From the NCBI GenBank assembly GCA_039028975.1, contig JBCCHB010000019.1, positions 1 through 64,000 of the forward strand: a DNA stretch of 64,000 bases, read 5' to 3'. The stretch is from JAHBNG01 sp039028975 (GTDB taxonomy: Bacteria; Chloroflexota; Anaerolineae; Caldilineales; Caldilineaceae). This document shows, one piece after another, positions 8,515 to 17,512 of the stretch. A program made the translations under genes and the position numbers. The notes under the pieces are model-generated. The model was not told the DNA's origin, ran no database searches, and worked only from the letters and a program-made list of their open reading frames with translations. The first letter of the stretch is position 1; each line of letters opens with the position of its first letter.

Positions 8515-10056
8515 CTATTTCAATGCTAGGTGCTCCAAATTTGCTCCGCTAAGTGGCCAGTGGATAGTTACCGTCGTTCCCTGCGCCAATCCAGGACTGT
8601 CAACCGTTACGCTGCCACCATATAGCATCACAACAGAGTGTACTAAACTTAGCCCCAACCCATTGCCAGGAACACGTCGGCTGCGCGATTTGTCGACCCG
8701 ATAGAAACGTTTACCCAGCTTGGTTAGCTCATCAGGTTCGATGCCGATGCCAGTATCTCGCACTTGGCAGATTAGGATACGCTGGGGCACCTGACCTGAT
8801 TCGGGCATCTGACGCGTCTCAGCCTGATTCGGGTTAGCTGACTGAGATATCAAGTCTACTTGCTCGCTGGTTCGGACAAGCCAGTGGATGGAACCGCAGT
8901 CGGGCGTATACTTGATGGCATTCTCCATGATGTTCCGCAAGACCAAATGGACGTGATTCAGATTGGCTGTGACGATCTGCGGATCGGATGTCGGTTCCAC
9001 GATGACGGTCTGTGCTTTTGCCTGGATTTGCGATTCAAATTGGCGAATAATGGCCTGCACGACGCGGGGAACATCTACCTCTTCCCGCCCAGCAGATAAA
9101 CGATTTGCATCGGCTTGGGACAGGAATTGTAGATCTTCAACCATGCGGTGTAACCGTCTGGCTTCACTGTCGATTTCGTTGAGGTACTGGGTTTCGGTGG
9201 CTGCGTCCAATTCGTCGGAGAGGAGATATTCGGTCCGCAGACGGATGCTGGTGAGGGGCGTGCGCAGTTCATGGGAAGCATTGCTGGCAAAGGCGCGCTG
9301 CTCTTCCAGCATAGACTCAACGGAAATTGCCATTTGGTTAAATGTTTGGGCCAGATCGCCAATTTCATCCGTGCGTTCAATGGTGGAACGCTGACTCAAA
9401 TCGCCATCAGAGAGTCGCTTTGCGGTTTGGCGTAAGTGGATTAAGGGCTGGCTCAATGCATTGGCGTTCCAGATACTGAGGATAATGGCAATCAGTCCCA
9501 GTATGCCCACACCTAAACCCAAGGCCAGCCAGCGTTCAGCAATGTCATCTTGCAGCTTGGCTGCGGGTTGTCCCAATCGCAGATAGCCCTCAACCGCGCC
9601 ATCAACAATCAGTGGCGTTGCGATGTGGAGAAAGGCATTTTCTTTGCCTAGCAGATCCTTGTCGGATAGCTCTGGTACAAACTTCCCGTCCTGAGCAGAC
9701 TTCACCTCCTGTTCATCGCTCAGATCAATGTTAACGGCTCCGTATGTACTGTCCAGCCAAGCAACGCCTCTATGATCCAAAAGCGTAATGTTGATATCCA
9801 GCTCATCTGCCCACTTCTGAATGATAGATAGGGTGTTCTCCATATCGGGTGCGTCCGTTCCGTTATTCAGACTTTGGTTTTGCAAGGAGCGCACAACCAA
9901 CGCAGACTGGGTCGTTAGGTTACCGGCATAGGCTTCCTGTAGCCCAGTCTCGATCTCATCACCAGCAATGAAGGCCAGCGCGCCAAAGCCAAAGACAATC
10001 AGAGCAAGATAGCTCACTATCAACCGCGAGCGCAGGGTGCGGAAAGGGTTGCTCAT
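8515..10056 (-). CDS. Sensor histidine kinase with HAMP domain
   Basis: The 513-residue protein has two membrane helices (about 10-31 and 177-197) flanking an extracytoplasmic sensor region of about 145 residues. A HAMP domain (about 198-250) follows, then HisKA with the phosphoacceptor H262 in ASHELRTPLTS. The HATPase_c domain has an N-box (NAIKYTPD), a DTGIGI G1 box and a GNGLGLSLV G2 box. An unusual polar insertion (about 405-430) lies before the G1 box. It is encoded directly downstream of its OmpR-type partner (2-base gap), so the two form one minus-strand operon. Confidence 0.93.
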   Translation of the reverse strand: MSNPFRTLRSRLIVSYLALIVFGFGALAFIAGDEIETGLQEAYAGNLTTQSALVVRSLQNQSLNNGTDAPDMENTLSIIQKWADELDINITLLDHRGVAWLDSTYGAVNIDLSDEQEVKSAQDGKFVPELSDKDLLGKENAFLHIATPLIVDGAVEGYLRLGQPAAKLQDDIAERWLALGLGVGILGLIAIILSIWNANALSQPLIHLRQTAKRLSDGDLSQRSTIERTDEIGDLAQTFNQMAISVESMLEEQRAFASNASHELRTPLTSIRLRTEYLLSDELDAATETQYLNEIDSEARRLHRMVEDLQFLSQADANRLSAGREEVDVPRVVQAIIRQFESQIQAKAQTVIVEPTSDPQIVTANLNHVHLVLRNIMENAIKYTPDCGSIHWLVRTSEQVDLISQSANPNQAETRQMPESGQVPQRILICQVRDTGIGIEPDELTKLGKRFYRVDKSRSRRVPGNGLGLSLVHSVVMLYGGSVTVDSPGLAQGTTVTIHWPLSGANLEHLALK

Positions 10057-10058
10057 GG

Positions 10059-10865
10059 CTACGAACCTTTCCTATCATTTATACTATTCTCACTATCTGC
10101 CCTACCTTCTTGCTCGCCCGCTACCTCCTCGGCTGTTGTAAAACGATAGCCCACATTCCGAACTGTGTGAATGTAGCGCGGGCTGCTTGAATCAGCTTCT
10201 AACTTCTCCCGCAGCCAGCGGATATGTACATCCAACGTACGCGTATCCCCTAGCCAGTCCGTTCCCCACACTTTGTCGAAGATCTCGGCTCTCGTCACTG
10301 CACGACCAGCATTGACCATTAGGAGCGCCAGTAGCTCGAACTCTTTGAAGCGCAGGTGGATCAAGTCCCCGTGGATAGTGACCTGCCGCGTTTCCAAGTT
10401 TAGGGAGAGTTGACCAATTGAGAGCGATTTTGGTTGCGTCGCACTGGGCGTTGTTGCAGTGAGATCTGTGGCAACAGCATCAGCGAAATGGATCCGATCA
10501 AATTCGATGCGCCGCAGCAAGGCACCGACCCGCGCCAGTAGCTCACCGCTATCAAAGGGCTTGGACAGGTAATCATCCGCGCCAAGCTCTAGTCCCGTCA
10601 CCCGATCAAACTCGTCATTTAGCGCGGTCAGCATGAGGATCGGTACCACGCTCGTCTCGCGGATTCGACGGCAGACTTCCCACCCATCCATCACCGGCAT
10701 CATGATATCCAGAATTATCAGATCGGGCGATTCGGTCGCGGCGATTTGTAGGCCCTCGGCCCCATTGTGCGCGACAGTCACTCGGTAGCCGCGCGAGGTA
10801 AGGCGTCGTGCGGTTGGTTCTGTTATGAATTCGTCGTCATCGATGAGGAGTATATCTTTTGACAT
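10059..10865 (-). CDS. Response regulator, OmpR/PhoB family
   Basis: The receiver domain has D10/D11, the phospho-acceptor D53 in LIILDIMMPVMDGWE and Lys in DYLSKPF. A winged-helix DNA-binding domain follows, with the RFKEFELLALL and TRTLDVHIRWLREKLE motifs. The 268-residue length is slightly long because of an interdomain linker rich in Ala and Thr (about 130-150) and a polar C-terminal tail. It is the first gene of the operon with the HAMP kinase. The divergent PAP2 gene shares its upstream region, where two ATTTAAGGT boxes lie. Confidence 0.94.
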   Translation of the reverse strand: MSKDILLIDDDEFITEPTARRLTSRGYRVTVAHNGAEGLQIAATESPDLIILDIMMPVMDGWEVCRRIRETSVVPILMLTALNDEFDRVTGLELGADDYLSKPFDSGELLARVGALLRRIEFDRIHFADAVATDLTATTPSATQPKSLSIGQLSLNLETRQVTIHGDLIHLRFKEFELLALLMVNAGRAVTRAEIFDKVWGTDWLGDTRTLDVHIRWLREKLEADSSSPRYIHTVRNVGYRFTTAEEVAGEQEGRADSENSINDRKGS

Positions 10866-10914
10866 GGCCTTATTGTAGATGTGGTCGCGCCAAATATCAA
10901 TGGCTGGGTAACAG

Positions 10915-10954
10915 ATTTAAGGTACATTTAACATGAAACTCGGCTATTTAAGGT
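10915..10954. promoter_or_regulatory. Candidate response-regulator boxes in divergent promoter region
   Basis: ATTTAAGGT occurs twice as a direct repeat (10915-10923 and 10946-10954, 31 bases apart, about three helical turns), with a related ATTTAAC between. It lies in the gap between the OmpR-type regulator (start 10865, minus) and the PAP2 gene (start 11038, plus). Direct repeats at helical spacing are typical of OmpR-family sites; the assignment is an inference. Confidence 0.4.
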
Positions 10955-11037
10955 TGGGTTCACACAGGCGGGGGGCATCTGCACTATGCTGAGGTTGCAT
11001 TCGTATTGTTGACAATTTATCACAAAACAAGGAGCCT

Positions 11038-12099
11038 ATGATGAATTTCGACCTCTCTATTCTCACGTGGATGCAACAATTTTTTGGACCCGAAAGTTGG
11101 CATGTTTGGAACTGGATCACCGATTTGGGCAGTCCGCCATTCCTTATATTGATTATTGGCATGACGCTCTGGATCGGCGGTACGGCCCGTGGGCTGCGGT
11201 TACTTTTTGCGACAATGGCAAGCAGCGTCATCGTTGGTTTCTTAAAGGTCTTGATTATGCAACCGCGACCGTATTACATCTACGAAGATGTGCAAGCATG
11301 GCGAGACAGTACCGGGTTTGGTATGCCTTCTGGCCATGCGTCGGGTGCAATGAGCCTTTGGGGCACTTTGGTCCTGTCGCTCCGCAGACAATGGGTCTTT
11401 GCCTTGAGTATGCTACTCGTTTTTCTGATCGGGATCTCGCGCGTTTACTTTGGTGTACATTCACCGAGCCAGATTCTTATTGGTTGGGGTATCGGGTTAG
11501 GGATTTTGTTTGCCATTCAGTGTGGGGAGAAGCGGGCTATTCGGATCTTCAAATCGTTGAGGCTGGGCGGCCAGCTTGCACTGGCACTTGGGACTTTGCT
11601 GCTGATGTTGGGTCTACAAGCCACCTTTATTGATGGCCGTGCCGCCAACTTCGAAACGCCAACCCAGTGGACAGAACGTTACCACGAGGCGCGTATCTTC
11701 GAAGCAACTGTTGCTGGGGAAGTTGAAGATAGGTTTCCGCCGCTAGAACTCTTTGGGACCTTCGAGACTGATAATGTAGGGGCCGTCTTTGGGATGTGGT
11801 TAGTGGCTATCTATGTGGCTCGCTTTGGTGGATTCGAAGGCTTCAGCCGACGCCAAAAGATCGTTAATGTGGTGCTGGGGCTTTCCTGGGTAGCCCTATT
11901 GCTTCCGATCATCGAGCTTGTGGAACATTCATTTGGTCTAGGGCTACTTGTGTGGACATCTATTCCGGTGATGCTCGGCGTTGGCATTCCTGTTTTGGGG
12001 AGTAGGGTCTGTCGGCGATTTGGGTGGAGTCAGTCGATGGTTGTCCCGAACAACACCATGCTCGGCGGCACCAAGGTTGGAGTCCAACCTTCGGAATAG
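11038..12099 (+). CDS. PAP2-superfamily membrane phosphatase
   Basis: The 353-residue membrane protein carries the three PAP2 motifs: KVLIMQPRP, PSGHASG and SRVYFGVHSPSQ. This family dephosphorylates phosphatidic acid, undecaprenyl-PP or related lipid phosphates on the outer face of the membrane. The last motif ends in Gln where the family consensus has Asp, and the first is one residue shorter than the usual KX6RP. Three or four extra helices (about 180-330) with a soluble loop at about 200-240 make it longer than a minimal PAP2 protein. The start follows an AAGGAG site. The end of the gene contains an AAGGTTGG/CCAACCTT hairpin (12073-12091). Confidence 0.88.
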   Translation: MMNFDLSILTWMQQFFGPESWHVWNWITDLGSPPFLILIIGMTLWIGGTARGLRLLFATMASSVIVGFLKVLIMQPRPYYIYEDVQAWRDSTGFGMPSGHASGAMSLWGTLVLSLRRQWVFALSMLLVFLIGISRVYFGVHSPSQILIGWGIGLGILFAIQCGEKRAIRIFKSLRLGGQLALALGTLLLMLGLQATFIDGRAANFETPTQWTERYHEARIFEATVAGEVEDRFPPLELFGTFETDNVGAVFGMWLVAIYVARFGGFEGFSRRQKIVNVVLGLSWVALLLPIIELVEHSFGLGLLVWTSIPVMLGVGIPVLGSRVCRRFGWSQSMVVPNNTMLGGTKVGVQPSE

Positions 12100-12119
12100 A
12101 TCAATGAGATAGCAATCTA

Positions 12120-12141
12120 GGGGGCTGACCTAGCCCCCTTT
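12120..12141 (+). terminator. Probable intrinsic terminator after PAP2 gene
   Basis: GGGGGCT (12120-12126) pairs with AGCCCCC (12132-12138) around a 5-base loop, followed by a short T tract, 20 bases after the PAP2 stop codon. Confidence 0.6.
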
Positions 12142-12201
12142 GAAGATTCTACTAAGCGCGACGCCAATTCTGTCTTGGATCTGCCTCTGTATAACACATC
12201 T

Positions 12202-13116
12202 CTAACGCTTATCGAAGCTATTTACCAAGAATGCAAAGCTTTGATCACCCAACTCATCAGTCATGCAGAAGATGCTGTGGGGACAAGCTGAATCGTGATA
12301 GATAAAGTCACGCCCTGTACTTTCAAGATGAGGCCGATAGCGGCTGGCAAAATCTCGTGTTGCTCCCATCGTACCCACAACCATAAAGAGGTCGATATCC
12401 ACATCGGCTGCTCTTGTCGCCCACTTATAGGGAGACCATTCGTTAAAGTATTCTTCGGTGCCGAACATCTTGTTGGCGATTGTCTCTCGGTTTGTGCTGA
12501 GCGTGTTCCAATCATGCAGCGCCCCGTCCCAAATAATGATGGCGCTAAATAGCTCTGGGTTGCGGAATCCGTTGGTTGCTGCTCCAAACCCACCCATGGA
12601 AAAGCCCTGCAGCGCGCGGCCGTTCCGCTCGGCAATGGTGCGATAGTTGGCATCCACATACGGAATAAGATCCTTTGTCAGCGCCGTCGAAGCCAGATAC
12701 TGGCCATCGAAACTGTCAGACCACATCCTGTTCCCATCTGGATCGATGGGGCAAACAACAATCATTGGTTCGATGATGCCAGCGGCGACCGCTTTTTCTA
12801 CACCCTCACCCACCTTATTACAATCATAGCCAGCCCAAGACTCGCGCACGCCGGCCCCATGTAAATGGTAGAGCGTTCGGTAGCGCTGCTCACCAGATTC
12901 ATAGCCAGGTGGCAGATAGATAAAGAAGGTTTGTTCGCCTGCTTCCGTTCCAATAAAAGTTATCTTCTGGACCTTGCCCGTGATGGGAAGCGCCGGTTGG
13001 GCAACGTAGGGCCAAACCAAACGAATGGGAAGCTGCTCCCAGAAGAGCGTAATTCCTGCTGAGGCCGACACAACGAGCGCGCTCAGCCCAATGATGAGTA
13101 TTTTCAATATGCTCAA
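12202..13116 (-). CDS. Exported putative esterase (PF00756-like)
   Basis: The 304-residue alpha/beta hydrolase has an N-terminal signal or anchor helix (about 5-30), then an esterase-D-like domain with YLPPGYES, LYHLHGAG and the nucleophile elbow GFSMGG. A late His in CPHSIFC probably completes the triad. It is closely related over its full length to the C-terminal half of the fusion protein at 14402-16351. The frame opens with TTG, which overlaps the stop of the small leader frame at 13113-13280 (TTGA). The pair therefore looks like a fusion gene that lost its dehalogenase domain and was split, with the esterase now made by coupling or from an internal start. The substrate is unknown. Confidence 0.82.
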   Translation of the reverse strand: MSILKILIIGLSALVVSASAGITLFWEQLPIRLVWPYVAQPALPITGKVQKITFIGTEAGEQTFFIYLPPGYESGEQRYRTLYHLHGAGVRESWAGYDCNKVGEGVEKAVAAGIIEPMIVVCPIDPDGNRMWSDSFDGQYLASTALTKDLIPYVDANYRTIAERNGRALQGFSMGGFGAATNGFRNPELFSAIIIWDGALHDWNTLSTNRETIANKMFGTEEYFNEWSPYKWATRAADVDIDLFMVVGTMGATRDFASRYRPHLESTGRDFIYHDSACPHSIFCMTDELGDQSFAFLVNSFDKR

Positions 13117-13280
13117 TTTTCACCTGCATCTTTTTCAGAAAGAATGATGTTGGTTTCCGTTACTGATGCACTACCTGCATCCGCGTTTGGCTCCACAAGG
13201 TAGGCGGTATAAACACCGGCCAGCAATAAAGTGGCAGTTATGAATGGATACAAGACTGACATTCGGATTAACTTAGACAT
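13113..13280 (-). pseudogene. Orphan lipoprotein leader of a deleted dehalogenase domain
   Basis: This 55-codon frame begins MSKLIRMSVLYPF, nearly identical to the start of the fusion protein at 16351, and continues with a VEPNA segment. The lipobox Cys has become Tyr (LAGVYT against LAGACT), and the frame ends where the dehalogenase domain should begin. I chose ATG 13280 (AAGGGG upstream) over 13298. It overlaps the esterase frame by 4 bases. It is either a translated leader peptide that couples translation of the esterase or simply a remnant; the sequence favours a remnant. Confidence 0.7.
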
Positions 13281-13467
13281 TATATTCCCCTTGATCATAG
13301 TAGAGCTGTTTCGAATTAAGAATGTGCTTGGTGACTGGCACTTTTTTGATGATACCTTCTGGCTGACGAGACGAGTGAAGTGCCTGTCACCTGTCGGTTT
13401 AGTTAATTCAGAACAACTCTATTCTTTCTGCTGTTGCAGCGTATTTTTGGTTTGCTCTTCTGGGAAC

Positions 13468-13551
13468 AGTATATTCATGCCGAGGAAAATTCTCTTCCCC
13501 AACTTTGGGGAAAATGGTAGGGGATTTATTGGGGGAGGTAGGGGAGTTTGA
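13468..13551 (-). promoter_or_regulatory. Shared promoter-operator block, copy 1
   Basis: On the minus strand this reads two CCCCTACC half-sites (in 13516-13545), then CCCCAAAGTTGGGGAAGAG, then a GAATTTTCC stretch and a TATACT -10-like box (13468-13473). The block is almost identical to that at 16422-16501 and similar to those at 21434-21495 and 29590-29669. There is no -35 consensus at the right distance, so activation by a protein bound to the CCCC/GGGG sites is likely. It probably drives the leader/esterase genes. Confidence 0.65.
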
Positions 13552-13640
13552 GTGGACGAGCCACTACGGAGACCAGGGAAGTTATCGGCTCAACCAGAGT
13601 GAACTAATGTGCTTGAGCCATTTAGCCGTGTGATTAGATC

Positions 13641-13679
13641 GACAGTGTCCTACCAGCCTATGCTTGGTAGGACACTGTC
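13641..13679. terminator. Perfect 15-bp hairpin after DUF1330 gene
   Basis: GACAGTGTCCTACCA (13641-13655) and TGGTAGGACACTGTC (13665-13679) pair perfectly around a 9-base loop, 35 bases past the 3' end of the DUF1330 gene on the minus strand. T-rich sequence is weak on either side, so termination is likely but not certain. Confidence 0.6.
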
Positions 13680-13714
13680 TCGTTTACCTTGTTGATGTAA
13701 GCAACTATTGATAT

Positions 13715-14335
13715 TTAGCTCGCCAAGTAAAGATTGATGGCACGCAATGCCCTGTCCCTTACAGGAATCAATTTTTGATAGTCTTCATCATTGAAGAAAC
13801 CCTTGACAGAGTCATCATCTGGGAATTCTGCAATACTAACAAATGCGGCAGGGCTATCCCCATGGATCTGTTCTGCAATCCCAACATTGGCAAGTGGTTT
13901 GGCACCATATTTGCCCGCTAATGGTCCAGCGCCTTGCTGATACTGCCCCAACGCATCTTTTTCATCTGGATTAGGGGCGGCCATCGTGATCAGAAGGGAT
14001 TTGCCCAAACCGCCCACATTCTCAACAGATTGATCTGGTTGCGAAATGTAGAGATTAACTGACCTCATTGCCTTGTCTCTGACCGGAATGAGTTTCTTGT
14101 ACTCATCCGAGCTGAACAGAGCCCTGATTGAGTCCGCACTCGGGAATTCGGCAATACCTAAGAGGGCGGCCGGGCCATCACCATGAATCTTTTCTGTGAT
14201 GGCCAGTCTTGTGATGACGTTTGCACCGTACTGGCTGGTCAGTGTGCCAGACTCACGACCATATTGTCCCGCTGCTGCTTGTTCATCCGGATTGGGCGCA
14301 GCTAGGGTGATTAAAAGAGCTTTTTCAGATGTCAT
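13715..14335 (-). CDS. Tandem DUF1330-domain protein
   Basis: The 206-residue soluble protein consists of two homologous halves (about 1-97 and 110-206). Each has LLIT(L/M)AAPNPDE, QYGA/KYGA, (T/A)E(K/Q)IHGD, a (G/S)IAEFP segment, KLIPVRD and NLY(I/L). Single DUF1330 domains are about 95 residues and form ferredoxin-like dimers, so this protein probably folds as an internal dimer. The biochemical role of DUF1330 is not established. It lies between the esterase and the dehalogenase-esterase fusion in the same orientation. Confidence 0.8.
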   Translation of the reverse strand: MTSEKALLITLAAPNPDEQAAAGQYGRESGTLTSQYGANVITRLAITEKIHGDGPAALLGIAEFPSADSIRALFSSDEYKKLIPVRDKAMRSVNLYISQPDQSVENVGGLGKSLLITMAAPNPDEKDALGQYQQGAGPLAGKYGAKPLANVGIAEQIHGDSPAAFVSIAEFPDDDSVKGFFNDEDYQKLIPVRDRALRAINLYLAS

Positions 14336-14401
14336 AATCTTAGCCTCAGTTTCATTGAATGAAATAGTGTTACTTATCTATTACTCTGCTATTGTGTCCG
14401 C

Positions 14402-16351
14402 TTATCCACGGTCGAAGCTCTCCGCCAGGAATTGAAACGCCTCTTCACCACGAGCATCCATCAAACATAAGATGCTATGGGGGCAATCTGGTGCCGAATA
14501 GTAGGTGAATGGTTGCCCCACGTTTTCGAGATGAGGCCGAAAGCGGTCGTTAAAGGCCACAACAATTTCCATGTTTCCGGCGACTATAAATACGTCCAAG
14601 TCTGCGTCCGCTGCGTCTTTGGTCAATTCCCACGGCGACCATTGGTTAAAGTACGCTTCAGTCTGGAACATCTTGGCGACAATTTCTGGGCGGCCGTCCG
14701 AAATCGACTGCCAGAAGTGCAAAGCACCGTCCCAGACTACGATGGCCTCGAATAGTTCCGGTGTATTGAAGCCATTGACCACGGTGCCGAACCCACCCAT
14801 CGAGAATCCCTGCAATGCCCGTCCGTTGCGTTCTGCAATCGTCCGATAAGTAGTGTCAATATGTGGAATCAAGTCCTGGGTAAAGCCGGTCGAAATCAGG
14901 TGCTGACCATCAAAGCTGTCCGACCACATCCCGTTCGCTTCATGGTCGATCAGGCAGACAACAATCATCGGTTCAATGATGCCCGCTGCCGCTGCTTCCT
15001 CTATCTTGGAGCCAATGTAAGTACAATCATATCCAACCCAAGATGGTTGTACACCAGCCCCATGTAGGTGATAGAGCGTCCGATACTGCTGCTCACTTTC
15101 ATCGTATCCTTCTGGAAGGTATACGAAGAAGGTCTGTTCGCCAGCGGCAGCACCATCGATGGTCTCTTCGTGTACGCTACCGGCAATCGGAATAGGCTTC
15201 TGCTCCAAATAGGGGAGAATCAACTCATTACTGGCTTTGTCAGGAATCTCGGGCAGGGCCTCCTCCTCGACAACTGCGCCATCAGTGGCATTGGCCTTTG
15301 TATCGGCAGATTGATTGATGCGCCGATACCACTCAGCAATGTTTTGGCCAATCACGTGGGGCTGATCCTCTTGCACAAAGTGATTGCCTGCGCCGATCAG
15401 AACCGACTCATAGTTTGGTACACCCTGCTCATGGAAATACTGGGCAACTGCCGGTGGATTGAGCGCACCAGGCTCTGCGTAAAGATGCAGCTTTGGCAAT
15501 TCGCTCGTTAGGAACCAGGCTTGGTAGGCATCCACTCGCTCACCGACGACAGCCGGTTCACCACCGATAGGGATCTGACGTACCCATGCAAGCATTGGGA
15601 TGCGGCTCTGCTCATCGGGATAGGGTGCACGATAGACGGCTATCTCTGCCTCGGTCAGCCCTCGCATCACGTCGCTGGGCAAAAATTGCTCGATAAACAT
15701 GTTTTTGTTGAGCATTAGATCCTCGCCGATCCCCTCAGTACGCATGGCCTGAATGAACTGGGCTTGATCTGGTGCCAGATTCTCCATAACAGGGGGGAAA
15801 TTAGGGCCTATCGCCGATTCCATAAATGCGATTGCTTTGACATTCTCCAGATGACGATTGGCGTAGTCAAAACCTAACCCAGAGCCCCAATCGTGGATGA
15901 CCAGCGTAATGTTCTCTAACCCTAAAGCACTGATGAAGCCTTCCAAGTATTCGCTCTGTTCAGGGAACGTGTAACCGATCTCGGGCTTGTCGGACTCGCC
16001 CATGCCGATAAGGTCGAGGGCAACGACTCGTCCCTGATCTTCTAGGTGAGGCATCACATTGCGCCACAGATACTTGGAGGTTGGATTACCATGAATGAAG
16101 AGGATTGGATCGCCCTCACCTGCTTCGACATAGGCCATCTGTGAACCATTGACCTCAACAAACTGGGTCTCGTAGGGCATCTCAGCTGAGATCTCGTCCA
16201 TAGATTCGCTCGAACTAGCATCAGCCATTTCCGTGGCGTCATTGTCACCGTTAGCGTTTGGCTCCACAAGCTGGACCGTACAAGCGCCCGCCAGAACCAA
16301 AACGGCTGTTAGGAATGGATACAGAACCGACATTCGGATTAACTTAGACAT
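14402..16351 (-). CDS. Lipoprotein fusion: haloalkane dehalogenase + putative esterase
   Basis: The 649-residue protein has a signal peptide ending in the lipobox LAGAC (Cys 24). The haloalkane dehalogenase domain (about 55-345) carries the DhaA/LinB-type (HLD-II) residues: HGNPTS with N89, nucleophile D154 and halide-binding W155 in VIHDWGS, E178 in AFMESA, and H324 in AGNHFVQED. After an acidic linker (about 350-390) comes an esterase-D-like domain (about 393-649) with GFSMGG (S517). The dehalogenase half would hydrolyse a carbon-halogen bond to an alcohol; the esterase half would cleave or make an ester. Both active sites look intact, so it is probably a surface-anchored two-domain hydrolase. 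The start at 16351 follows AAGGAG; an ATG at 16375 is upstream. Substrates are unknown. Confidence 0.85.
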   Translation of the reverse strand: MSKLIRMSVLYPFLTAVLVLAGACTVQLVEPNANGDNDATEMADASSSESMDEISAEMPYETQFVEVNGSQMAYVEAGEGDPILFIHGNPTSKYLWRNVMPHLEDQGRVVALDLIGMGESDKPEIGYTFPEQSEYLEGFISALGLENITLVIHDWGSGLGFDYANRHLENVKAIAFMESAIGPNFPPVMENLAPDQAQFIQAMRTEGIGEDLMLNKNMFIEQFLPSDVMRGLTEAEIAVYRAPYPDEQSRIPMLAWVRQIPIGGEPAVVGERVDAYQAWFLTSELPKLHLYAEPGALNPPAVAQYFHEQGVPNYESVLIGAGNHFVQEDQPHVIGQNIAEWYRRINQSADTKANATDGAVVEEEALPEIPDKASNELILPYLEQKPIPIAGSVHEETIDGAAAGEQTFFVYLPEGYDESEQQYRTLYHLHGAGVQPSWVGYDCTYIGSKIEEAAAAGIIEPMIVVCLIDHEANGMWSDSFDGQHLISTGFTQDLIPHIDTTYRTIAERNGRALQGFSMGGFGTVVNGFNTPELFEAIVVWDGALHFWQSISDGRPEIVAKMFQTEAYFNQWSPWELTKDAADADLDVFIVAGNMEIVVAFNDRFRPHLENVGQPFTYYSAPDCPHSILCLMDARGEEAFQFLAESFDRG

Positions 16352-16421
16352 CACATTCTCCTTTATCGTTTTCATTTTGCTCTACTGTTGTAGATTCTGT
16401 TTGAATTACTGCACTGGCAAC

Positions 16422-16501
16422 AGTATATTCGTGTGCAGGAGAATTCTCTTCCCCAACTTTGAGGAAACTGGTAGGGGATTTATCGAGAGGGGTAGGGGAG
16501 A
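16422..16501 (-). promoter_or_regulatory. Shared promoter-operator block, copy 2
   Basis: Minus strand: two CCCCTACC half-sites (in 16471-16499), a TTGGGGAAGAGAATTCTCC segment (16439-16457) and a TATACT box (16422-16427), about 70 bases before the fusion gene start. It is the closest relative of the block at 13468-13551. The spacing from box to operator suggests an activator-dependent promoter. Confidence 0.65.
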
Positions 16502-16588
16502 TCCAATGAAGAAAAAGGGGGCATGGGGAATGCATTAGGGGGTGGGTTTGCGCCATCGGCGACATTGAGCACTGATGACACAGAGATC

Positions 16589-16620
16589 AAAAAAAGACCC
16601 CGCTATTTGTAGCGAGATCT
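16589..16620 (-). terminator. Intrinsic terminator for hydrolase gene
   Basis: On the minus strand a stem AGATCTCGCTA/TAGCGGGGTCT with a short loop is followed by seven T residues, 17 bases after the stop codon at 16637. Confidence 0.75.
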
Positions 16621-16636
16621 CGGACAGATGAGCAGA

Positions 16637-17512
16637 TTACACGTATCTCTTAAAGAAGCTTAAAATCTTCTCGGGGTTCTTGGTGAGATAATCATAGCCA
16701 GCCGCCCGTTTATTGCCGAGGTCAAGCCACATCATCTCTTTTTCCACCGTCAATGCATCGTAGTATTCTTCAATCGATTGACGATTCAAATACTCATCGT
16801 TTGAATTCTGTACCAACAGCGTGGGGACATTGATCGATGGCACGTCGGGCATAAACGAAACCTTGTTCAAATCCATATTGGTTCGCTCATTGTTCCGATT
16901 GGTGACCCAACGGCCAACAAAATTGTCAAGGCCCAGGGCCTTTATAAAGTCAGGGTAACGCAATGGCTGAATGGCAACCATGGCTTTGATCTTTTCATTT
17001 TGGCTCAACCCATTCTCTTTGCCAAATGCATAGGTAGAGGAAGCGGCCCCCATGCAAATGCTCAGCAGCCCGATATTGCTCTCTTTGTAATCTGGGTGGT
17101 TGGATATATAGTCCACCGCGGCCAAGACATCTTTGTGCTCATCTGGCCCCCAAGTTACCCATTCACAACTTCCCGTGCCACTATTGCCGTGATTACGAAA
17201 GTCATACAGAAATACCGAGTAGCCTTGATCGACCAGATATTTGACATGTTTGAGAAAGGGGATGGTGGTTTGCCACATGCGCGGCCAACTCTTGCCTTCT
17301 GGTGTATAGCCAGAGCGGCTGGACTGTACACCAAAGTGGGATTGGATAATAATCTTGTCCGTACCCCCTTTGACAAGCCAGCCCGACAGATTCACGCCAT
17401 CGCTCGCATCAAAAGAGACGTCTTCATAGTCCAAGCCGTAATCCTTGGGAGTGTCATAGACAGGCGCTTGACCGCCCTTAACAATCGAGTTAGAGAGATA
17501 GTTAATAAGCAT
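16637..17512 (-). CDS. Alpha/beta hydrolase with cysteine nucleophile elbow
   Basis: The 291-residue soluble hydrolase has a strand/oxyanion region around YDFRNHGNSG (about 103-112). Its nucleophile elbow reads LLSICMGAAS, with Cys 153 in the position normally held by Ser. An acid in QNSNDEYLNR (about 235-245) is visible, but the late region DLGNKRAAGYDYL lacks an obvious catalytic His. A Cys elbow is known in dienelactone-hydrolase-type enzymes. It is a paralogue of the protein at 17694-18617 (shared YGL(D/E)YE(D/E)VSF start). Substrate and activity are unknown, and catalysis is uncertain without a clear His. Confidence 0.75.
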   Translation of the reverse strand: MLINYLSNSIVKGGQAPVYDTPKDYGLDYEDVSFDASDGVNLSGWLVKGGTDKIIIQSHFGVQSSRSGYTPEGKSWPRMWQTTIPFLKHVKYLVDQGYSVFLYDFRNHGNSGTGSCEWVTWGPDEHKDVLAAVDYISNHPDYKESNIGLLSICMGAASSTYAFGKENGLSQNEKIKAMVAIQPLRYPDFIKALGLDNFVGRWVTNRNNERTNMDLNKVSFMPDVPSINVPTLLVQNSNDEYLNRQSIEEYYDALTVEKEMMWLDLGNKRAAGYDYLTKNPEKILSFFKRYV

